Source: a virus. Taken from it: a DNA stretch of 41,449 nt. The notes beneath the pieces were generated by a model that searched no databases, was not told the origin of the DNA, and saw nothing but the letters and a program-made list of their open reading frames with translations. A program made the position numbers and the translations under genes. This document shows positions 36,000 through 41,449 of the stretch, in pieces. The DNA lies in IMG/VR virus record IMGVR_UViG_3300006919_000119, positions 1 to 41,449 of that record. One strand, written 5' to 3'. Position 1 is the first letter of the stretch. Each line of letters begins with the position of its first letter.

Positions 36000-36027
36000 T
36001 TTAATTTAATTTAATTTAATTTATTTA
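36000..36027. repeat. TTTAA short tandem repeat in an intergenic leader
   Basis: Four perfect TTTAA units (36000-36019) are followed by TTTA-type units up to the stop codon of the 261-aa gene. On the coding (minus) strand this is an AAATT/TTAAA-rich leader just upstream of the 93-aa start, and it may be prone to slippage or act as an unstructured ribosome entry leader. Confidence 0.8.
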
Positions 36028-36028
36028 T

Positions 36029-36814
36029 TTAAAACTCAAATCCAAGTACCATTTTAATTGGATTTCTTGGATTTAGTATTTCGCCGTGATCTATTTGTGC
36101 GCTTATATTTTTTACTTTCATTTGAGTAGCGCTATCCACAGAAACAACTTCCATAGTAACAGTGTTTGTACTACCAGTAATAATATCACCAGGCGCAAAA
36201 ACGTTTCTAGGATCAGTGCCACTAGTTGTTAATGTAACACTTGCCCCAGTTGTATCAGCGTCAACATTTGCACTAGCGGCCATATTTAAAGCAACTGATG
36301 AGTCAAAATCAAATTCACTTGTAGTTCCACCTACTCCTGCTACCCATATTGTTTGATAACCTGTTGTGCTAGGATAAGCCGGGTCACCTTGTAATAGTAC
36401 CCCCATTGGTCCTTCTATCACATTAGTACCTGTACCCGTGTTTGATAAAACATCATAACCAATTAAACTGTTCCCGTTATTAACCATTTGATTTTGATCT
36501 ATAAAGGTCATACCTATCACGTTTCTTCTACTTGGAGCAACTGATGTTGCTGTTAATGCAGCGTGAACTGTTCCTAGTGATGTAGGCGCTGTAGCACCAC
36601 TTGATTTAGCGAAATAAAGAACTAAGTCGTCATTCGCTTGCGCTGCTGCACCATCTTTTCCAAAATAAATAATCGTAGTATTAACTAGTGCTCCCGCACC
36701 ATTAGGTATTTCAAATGGTGTCCAATCAAAGATAAGATCTTTATTAGTATAAGCTGTTCCATTAGCCACATCAAGATTAGGCTCAATTGTTGTTGTATAA
36801 TATTTTCCGTGCAT
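36029..36814 (-). CDS. Beta-rich probable virion protein (261 aa)
   Basis: The product is rich in Thr, Val, Ala and Gly and looks strand-dominated. It opens with HGKYYTTTIEPN and includes VLYFAKSSGATAPTSLG, IGMTFIDQNQM and a C-terminal part with DIITGSTNTVTMEVVSV and a FEF end. No enzyme motif or membrane helix is seen. It is separated from the holin by one base. Capsid decoration or head-associated role is the best guess, from composition only. Confidence 0.65.
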   Translation of the reverse strand: MHGKYYTTTIEPNLDVANGTAYTNKDLIFDWTPFEIPNGAGALVNTTIIYFGKDGAAAQANDDLVLYFAKSSGATAPTSLGTVHAALTATSVAPSRRNVIGMTFIDQNQMVNNGNSLIGYDVLSNTGTGTNVIEGPMGVLLQGDPAYPSTTGYQTIWVAGVGGTTSEFDFDSSVALNMAASANVDADTTGASVTLTTSGTDPRNVFAPGDIITGSTNTVTMEVVSVDSATQMKVKNISAQIDHGEILNPRNPIKMVLGFEF

Positions 36815-36815
36815 T

Positions 36816-37238
36816 TTATTTATTATTTATTTGTTCATTTTTTTTTGACGATCCCCCAAAGAAGAAATCGACAACTGTATTTACCTTAGCACTCATAGCA
36901 CCAAATATTGTTGATATAAAGCTTATTTCAAATTCGCCTAAATCTATATCACCCATCATAAAGAATCTAAACATAACAAAGCTTAAAGCAAAATATGCTA
37001 CCGTGAAGAGTGTGGCAAGTATCTTTTGAATAATTGCATCGTCTTTGTACATATCTCTAGCGCTTTTTCTGTCTTCAACTTCTTTCGCGAAAGCTTCTTT
37101 TTCGGCTTCAAGTAATATCCTTTTAATCGCGAGTTTTGCCTCATCACGCTCTTTGTCTGTTGTAATAACTTTGTCAAGTATTCCTTCTGCATTATCTACT
37201 ATTTTGCCGAATAAGCCACCTACTAAATTTTTTATCAT
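36816..37238 (-). CDS. Holin, 3TM-type
   Basis: The 140-residue protein has an N-terminal amphipathic/hydrophobic start (IKNLVGGLFGKIVDNAEGIL), a charged Glu/Lys/Arg helix (about 28-66), a hydrophobic helix (residues 70-94, FTVAYFALSFVMF), an acidic loop (GDIDLGEF) and a second hydrophobic helix (about 104-127) ending FFGGSSKK. This matches the 3TM holin layout known from phages and gene-transfer agents, with a C-terminal FGSS-type motif. It would form lesions in the host inner membrane at lysis. It overlaps the upstream winged-helix-like gene by 4 bases (ATGA). Confidence 0.78.
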   Translation of the reverse strand: MIKNLVGGLFGKIVDNAEGILDKVITTDKERDEAKLAIKRILLEAEKEAFAKEVEDRKSARDMYKDDAIIQKILATLFTVAYFALSFVMFRFFMMGDIDLGEFEISFISTIFGAMSAKVNTVVDFFFGGSSKKNEQINNK

Positions 37239-37675
37239 CTTTCATTATCTTTTATCATATCATCGATAGACTTATTCATGACCTTATCAGTGTATGATTG
37301 GTTAGTAAAAAACACACTCTTTTCCGAAGTAGGTATATCTTCCTCTCCTAATAATATTCGATATATTCTACTAATTAAGTGTGAGCATTTAAAAGAGGTT
37401 TTGAATACAGAGTATTTGATGGTTGTTCTGTTTCTGTGTCTCCACGTTTCTATCCAACCATTCCTCTTTAGTTTCTCCCAACGGTTCTTATCCCAACTCA
37501 TGGTATATGTTCCGTCGATAAATTCTTGACGCGTAAATCTTCCTTTACAATCTAAGTAAATAAGAAGTTCTAAATCCGCGTCAGTCAATCCGTAAGTCTT
37601 ACAGGCCCATTTTCTAACGAGCCTGTAATACTTAAGGATTTGTAAATCACGTAAATCGTGACTAGTTAATCTCAT
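37235..37675 (-). CDS. Winged-helix-like (MarR-type) DNA-binding candidate
   Basis: The 146-residue protein resembles a winged-helix layout: LTDADLELLIYL (residues 30-41), FTRQEFIDG (52-60), a recognition-helix-like DKNRWEKLKRNGWIE and a basic wing RHRNRTTIKYSVF. This suggests DNA binding and possibly late-gene control. It lies inside the virion module, directly before the holin with an ATGA overlap, so it could regulate lysis. It could also be a structural or packaging protein with a similar fold; regulation is inferred. Confidence 0.6.
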   Translation of the reverse strand: MRLTSHDLRDLQILKYYRLVRKWACKTYGLTDADLELLIYLDCKGRFTRQEFIDGTYTMSWDKNRWEKLKRNGWIETWRHRNRTTIKYSVFKTSFKCSHLISRIYRILLGEEDIPTSEKSVFFTNQSYTDKVMNKSIDDMIKDNER

Positions 37676-37680
37676 TCAAA

Positions 37681-38385
37681 TTAAGATGCTGTAACCCAGT
37701 CATCAGAAATTCCCATTCCAAAAACTTTCCATTTTGCCGCAGAAGTAGAATAAATCAACTCAAGATAATCACCAACTTCAAATTTATTAGAAGCGATAGC
37801 TATATTAGTTGTGTTATCTAATGTGCTAGCGTGAGTGTTGTCAAGTACAATACCTTCAAACTCACCAGCAATAGTAATAGTGTGAGCGCCTGAAGCTACT
37901 TCACAAACTAATCTATAGTTACAGCCTTCTACTGGAGAAGATGGTAACGTAATAGTTGAATTATCACCAGTTGTTGGTATAGTTACTAGAGATCCAGATT
38001 GTGCGTTCGTTAATGTAATATCGTGAGAACTAAAAGCTCCAACTATTACATTTTTAAATGTGCCAGCTCCTGTGTCTACAGATATAGAATCTACAGCTGT
38101 AATATGACCACTTATATATTTGCTATTTTGATCATCGGCAACAACTGTCATTCCAGATCTTCCTTCAGCAACAGCTCCAGCTAAAAGTTCCATCATTTCT
38201 TCTTCTTTACCCGCAGTAACAGTTAAAACTACCGCATCAGTACTTGTAGCAGTAGCAGAAGCGCCTTGACCTAAGAATCTCATTGTTATTGCTGTTGTAG
38301 CAGATGACATAGAAGTTAAGTTGTCTGCGTAATTTGCATAAGAGGTATTTGACCCATTATGAAATACTAACATATTTTTTCCCAT
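37681..38385 (-). CDS. Probable virion protein (234 aa)
   Basis: This protein has an Ala/Ser/Thr-rich N-terminal part with a helix (EEEMMELLAGAVAEGR, about 60-76) and a second half of short strands (HDITLTNAQSGSLVTIPTT; SGAHTITIAG) ending in KWKVFGMG. The second half resembles beta-sandwich or beta-helix domains in capsid fibre or decoration proteins. No enzyme motif is seen. The start leader is A/T-only with no Shine-Dalgarno. Virion role inferred. Confidence 0.65.
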   Translation of the reverse strand: MGKNMLVFHNGSNTSYANYADNLTSMSSATTAITMRFLGQGASATATSTDAVVLTVTAGKEEEMMELLAGAVAEGRSGMTVVADDQNSKYISGHITAVDSISVDTGAGTFKNVIVGAFSSHDITLTNAQSGSLVTIPTTGDNSTITLPSSPVEGCNYRLVCEVASGAHTITIAGEFEGIVLDNTHASTLDNTTNIAIASNKFEVGDYLELIYSTSAAKWKVFGMGISDDWVTAS

Positions 38386-38460
38386 TTTTTTATATTTTTT
38401 AAGTTATTAATTAATTGTTTTTGATTTTTTGTTCCCGGATTATGGGTTGTGGTTTGTGTA

Positions 38461-38481
38461 TAATCTCTTTAATAGAGATTA
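38461..38481. other. Hairpin in the groES-to-234-aa gap
   Basis: An 8-bp stem (TAATCTCT 38461-38468 with AGAGATTA 38474-38481) with a 5-base loop lies 22 bases past the groES stop. On the minus strand no T-run follows; on the plus strand CACGTTTTT follows, so as a terminator it would only stop antisense transcripts. It may instead be an RNA stability or processing element. The gap 38386-38502 holds nothing else I can support. Confidence 0.45.
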
Positions 38482-38502
38482 CACGTTTTTAGCGAATAGT
38501 AA

Positions 38503-38760
38503 TTATTCTACTATAACTATATCTCTAGCACGTATCACCCTGTACATATTATCGTTATAAGCAATATCGTGCCCAGCAATAGCATCATAATATATACTAT
38601 CACCAGTTTTAACCACTCCCACCAGTTCTCCGACAGAAATGATATTAGCTTTTTTATACCTGTTTGTTTCATCTGTATCATCTGTTAATATGAAGCCACC
38701 TACTTTTTTAGGTCCCTCTTTTATTATATCTATTATTACATAATCGTTAACTGCCTGCAT
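38503..38760 (-). CDS. groES: GroES-like co-chaperonin
   Basis: This 85-residue protein matches GroES in order of elements: VNDYVIIDIIKEGPKKVGGF (the D-x-V-I-V start and mobile loop with GGFIL), KKANIISVGE, VKTGDSIYYD and RVIRARDIVIVE (the conserved end DIL-AIV). It is about 10 residues shorter than typical GroES (about 95-97). It would cap the phage GroEL. It overlaps the end of groEL by 14 bases, so it is translated from within the groEL message without a clear Shine-Dalgarno. The order groEL-groES is reversed from bacterial operons. Family call strong for a phage form. Confidence 0.88.
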   Translation of the reverse strand: MQAVNDYVIIDIIKEGPKKVGGFILTDDTDETNRYKKANIISVGELVGVVKTGDSIYYDAIAGHDIAYNDNMYRVIRARDIVIVE

Positions 38761-40312
38761 TTTCTACTCTTATATTTGATATTACACAATCTGCTGACAT
38801 AATAGTTAAAGCTACACTTACAGCATTCTTAAGTGCAGACTTAGTCACAAGTACAGGATCAATAATACCTTCATCAATCATCTTAACATACTCACTAGTT
38901 ATAACATTACAACCATAACCTTCTTTCATACCAGTATTAAGTTTCATACCAGCATTATCAATAATAGTTTCATACGGTGAAGATAAAGCATCAAGCAACA
39001 CCTTACCAGCTCTGCTGGTCGAAATTTTTTGAGATGCGTTTAACAACGCAATGCCACCACCTGGAACTATACCTTCTTGCAAAGCAGCTTTAGTTGCGTA
39101 TATAGCATCTTCAACTCTATCTCTCTTCTCTTTTAATTCAACCTTAGAATTAGCACCTACTCTTATTATACCAACGCTACCAGATAACATAGCTAATCTA
39201 TCTTCAAGTTTCTTTTTTATAAACGCATTTTGCTCTTTAGCTAATTGTTTATTTAAATCATCTATTCTATCTTCGATATTTTCTGTCATACCTTCTAAAG
39301 TTAACACAGTATTTTTATCATCAGTAACGCAGAAGTCAGCCTCACCTAAATGATCAGGCTTCATTAAATCTAAATCATCGCCTAGCTCTTCATTTATTAC
39401 TGTAGCCCCCGTCAATATTGCTAAATCTTCTGTAGCATCTTTCTTAGTAGGACCAAAGCCTGGCAAATCAATGATATTAACTTTAATAGTACCTTTTACT
39501 TTATTCATAAGTAGTGCAGCTTTAACTTGCTGTGCCACTGGCGCTATTATAAGTAACGCTCTATTATTTTTAATGACATATTCTAATATAGTTTGTATCT
39601 TACGTACATTAGGTATTTCAGATGAACATATAAGCACTAATGGGTTATCAAGTTCACAATTTTGTTTTTCTGTATTAGTAACAAAATGTGGAGATGTTAA
39701 ACCACAATCAACTTTTACACCATCGACTACGTCGACATACGTATCCTCTGATTCACTCTCCTCCATAAGCACTACACCGTTTTTACCAACTTTATCATAA
39801 GCTTCAGCTATAATAGCTCCTAGCTTATAGTCGTTGTTACAAGATATAGCACTAACAGATTTAAGCATATCACCTTCAACATCAATAGATATATTATTAA
39901 GATATTTAATAACATCTTCTAGTGTTTCATTAACCCCATCTTTAATTTCTCTGATTGTAAGACCTTCTGCGACCGCAGCGTCTACTTGCTTGATTATTGC
40001 TTCAGCTAATACTGTAGCAGTTGTTGTACCATCACCAGCATCTTTAACTGTATTTCTGGCAGCTTCTTTGATTAGAGTTGCACCCATATTTTCTACCGAG
40101 TCATATAAGACTACGCTTTCTGCAACGGTTACTCCGTCTTTTGTTATGACCGGTTTGCCTCTCCCATCTTCATAGATAACACATTTTCCTGATGCACCTA
40201 ATGTTGATTTAACGGCTTGGGCTAACTTATTAACTCCGGTGATAATTCTATTTTTAGCTTCACCACCGAAGTCTAAGTTTTTTACCAACTCATTTGGTAA
40301 ATTATATTCCAT
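38747..40312 (-). CDS. groEL: GroEL chaperonin, phage-encoded
   Basis: The 521-residue protein is a complete GroEL-type chaperonin and would fold phage or host proteins, probably including the capsid protein (inference). It keeps the ATP-site signature (DAGDGTTTATVLA; D94 corresponds to E. coli D87), KPVITKDGVTVA, the catalytic aspartate D402 in RVEDAIYAT (E. coli D398), the PGGG turn (417-420) and GIIDPVLVTKSALKNA (482-497). The apical domain shows RALLIIAP and IDLPGFG. It ends without the usual GGM-repeat tail and is about 27 residues shorter than E. coli GroEL (548), partly in the equatorial region after residue 430. The start follows an A/T-rich leader. Intact motifs suggest an active protein. 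Confidence 0.95.
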   Translation of the reverse strand: MEYNLPNELVKNLDFGGEAKNRIITGVNKLAQAVKSTLGASGKCVIYEDGRGKPVITKDGVTVAESVVLYDSVENMGATLIKEAARNTVKDAGDGTTTATVLAEAIIKQVDAAVAEGLTIREIKDGVNETLEDVIKYLNNISIDVEGDMLKSVSAISCNNDYKLGAIIAEAYDKVGKNGVVLMEESESEDTYVDVVDGVKVDCGLTSPHFVTNTEKQNCELDNPLVLICSSEIPNVRKIQTILEYVIKNNRALLIIAPVAQQVKAALLMNKVKGTIKVNIIDLPGFGPTKKDATEDLAILTGATVINEELGDDLDLMKPDHLGEADFCVTDDKNTVLTLEGMTENIEDRIDDLNKQLAKEQNAFIKKKLEDRLAMLSGSVGIIRVGANSKVELKEKRDRVEDAIYATKAALQEGIVPGGGIALLNASQKISTSRAGKVLLDALSSPYETIIDNAGMKLNTGMKEGYGCNVITSEYVKMIDEGIIDPVLVTKSALKNAVSVALTIMSADCVISNIRVENAGS

Positions 40313-40362
40313 AATATTTGATTTAATTTAATTATATTTATGTAGATTTAAAGTTCTACCTC

Positions 40363-41449
40363 TTATCTTCCTACAAGACCAGCTAACTTGTCGCCAAGTC
40401 CAACCATTCTTCTTTTTCTAGTTTTAGTTACCTTTCTACCAGTTCTTTTATTGATCTTAGTTTTAGTAACAGTGTCCGCAGTCTTTTTGGTAATCTTAAC
40501 TTTTCTTAGATTTTTACCATCGCCTTTCATTTTGACTTTCTTCTCTAAATTACCTTGTGCGTCGTAAAATCTTTCTTTTACTTTACCAGCATCTTTTTTG
40601 GTTTTTCTTTCTTTAGATTTTCCAGTTATGTAACTTTTAGCGTGGTCAACTTGTTTTCTTCCACCTATTGCTCTGTCTTTAGTCATCTTAGCTCTCTCTC
40701 CTATACCCGGTGTTCTACCCCTTGTTACTGTAGTTCTACCTTTAGTAGCAGTAGTTTTAGTAACACCATGTCTTTTCTTAACACCATAAGCTCTGTTAAT
40801 TCTGTTTTGCGCAGCGTTGTAAGCTTCAGAACCTTTAGGGTGCTTATTTCTTTCAGCAACAAACTTAGCTAATTTAGGATCTCTCTTTGCTGCTTTATTA
40901 TAAGCATTTGCTTGACTTCCTTTCTTTGCTTTATCTGCTGCAAATTTAGCTCCTTTTGCTGCTGCCGCCGCAACTCCGCTTTTTTGTTTCTCCGTTAAAT
41001 CCTTGGCTTTCTTACCTGGAAACATTAACCCAAGAGCTTTATCAAAAGCGTAACCACCAACCATGTACTTAGCACCGCTTTTAAGACCAGATACAATTTT
41101 TTGTCCAGTTGTTTTCGCTGCAGCCTCAGGTACGTAAGTTACTGCCTTCGCTGCATTCTTCGCTCCTTTCTTAGCAACAACCTTACCTCCAGAACCAATT
41201 ACTCTTGGTAAAAGTTTACTTCCTACTCTTACAAGAGCACCACCTACAAATTTTTGAGGTGAACCTCCTGCAGTACCAGCAGACCCGATCATTCTTCCAG
41301 CTTTTGTCGATGCTCTGGATAACCCTGCTGATTTAGCTGTGGTCCTACCAATTCCAGTACCAGATCCAGCTGCAGCTGCAGATTTTGCATTTCTCAAAAC
41401 AGCTCCTCCTAATTTACCTGTTCCCTTAATTGCTTTTCTTATTAATTTA
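40363..41449 (-). CDS. Very basic histone-like or virion protein, 5' end outside window
   Basis: The frame stays open to the right edge, so the start is missing; the readable upstream part is KLIRKAIKGTGKLGGAVL. A TTG at 41397 could be an internal start and has AGGAGG 9 bases upstream, but this genome does not use Shine-Dalgarno starts, so I prefer a longer protein. About 360 residues are visible. It has a Gly/Ala-rich first third with hydrophobic stretches (GGALVRVGSKLLPRVIG; YMVGGYAFDKALGLMFPG), then a long Lys/Arg/Thr-rich region with blocks such as TKTTATKGRTTVTRGRT and KRTGRKVTKTRKRR. Such composition suits DNA condensation in the head or a nucleic-acid-binding virion protein. No family recognised. 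Confidence 0.7.
   Translation of the reverse strand, partial: KLIRKAIKGTGKLGGAVLRNAKSAAAAGSGTGIGRTTAKSAGLSRASTKAGRMIGSAGTAGGSPQKFVGGALVRVGSKLLPRVIGSGGKVVAKKGAKNAAKAVTYVPEAAAKTTGQKIVSGLKSGAKYMVGGYAFDKALGLMFPGKKAKDLTEKQKSGVAAAAAKGAKFAADKAKKGSQANAYNKAAKRDPKLAKFVAERNKHPKGSEAYNAAQNRINRAYGVKKRHGVTKTTATKGRTTVTRGRTPGIGERAKMTKDRAIGGRKQVDHAKSYITGKSKERKTKKDAGKVKERFYDAQGNLEKKVKMKGDGKNLRKVKITKKTADTVTKTKINKRTGRKVTKTRKRRMVGLGDKLAGLVGR

Noticed and set aside
38461-38490. Intrinsic terminator for groES on the minus strand
   Set aside because: The hairpin is clear, but the T-run lies on the plus-strand side only, so it does not fit a minus-strand terminator.
39051-40175. Long plus-strand open frames, for example across groEL and the giant genes
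   Set aside because: They lie opposite strong minus-strand genes, have no start context or homology-like features, and reflect A/T-rich codon use of the real genes.
41395-41412. TTG 41397 with AGGAGG upstream as the true start of the basic protein
   Set aside because: The same frame stays open to the window edge with similar basic residues, and GGAGGA here simply codes Gly-Gly; other genes do not use Shine-Dalgarno. Not fully excluded.
1-41449. CRISPR arrays, integrase/attachment sites or replication genes
   Set aside because: No spaced direct repeats of the right size, no recombinase motifs and no polymerase, primase or helicase genes are visible; lifestyle cannot be judged from this window.

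Overview
This window is an internal piece of a tailed double-stranded DNA phage genome, rich in A+T. It is most likely a marine phage with a short, podovirus-like tail that infects a Bacteroidetes (Flavobacteriia-type) host. Every supported gene lies on the minus strand, and the genes are packed end to end with ATGA or TAATG overlaps or gaps of a few bases. There is no gene-free stretch longer than about 120 bases, and I see no tRNA, rRNA, CRISPR array, insertion sequence, integrase or replication gene. The host inference rests mainly on translation starts: almost no gene has a Shine-Dalgarno sequence, and many share an A/T leader ending in ATAATTATG, as known for Bacteroidetes. Several small proteins also resemble families I associate with uncultured marine phages. 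Both window ends cut through genes, so this is not a complete genome.

Layout in the direction of transcription (right to left). (1) 41449-38503: a Lys/Arg-rich protein cut by the window edge, then a chaperonin pair in the order groEL-groES, the reverse of the usual bacterial order, with a 14-base overlap. (2) 38385-34696: a possible virion protein, a winged-helix-like protein, a 3TM-type holin, another possible virion protein, three small unknowns including a candidate tandem GroES-fold protein, and a possible small terminase subunit. (3) 34699-26411: packaging and head module with large terminase, portal, acidic scaffold, major capsid protein, and a conserved protein with an intrinsic terminator on each side. 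(4) 26301-12009: a 55-aa Cys-motif protein, two head-tail adaptor candidates, a 2242-aa tail nozzle/stabilisation-type protein, possible fibre and decoration proteins, and two internal (ejection-type) proteins. (5) 11977-4196: a 2593-aa giant protein with an HExxH metalloprotease-like motif, an embedded HAD-type phosphatase domain, and two C-terminal Cys3His zinc-binding-like modules. (6) 4177-1: small basic and Cys-rich proteins (one DUF6321-like), a tail-fibre protein with two small accessory genes, a DUF5675-like protein, and a lipoprotein cut by the left edge.

Together these genes make the virion. Terminase and portal package DNA into a scaffold-built capsid that the phage chaperonin may help fold. 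Adaptors and the giant nozzle complete a short tail, and the 310-, 450- and 2593-aa proteins probably leave the head with the DNA at infection. The holin and perhaps the DUF5675-like protein act in lysis. The most unusual points are the phage chaperonin set (GroEL, GroES and a possible doubled GroES-fold protein) and the protease-like plus HAD-like domains joined in one probable ejected protein.
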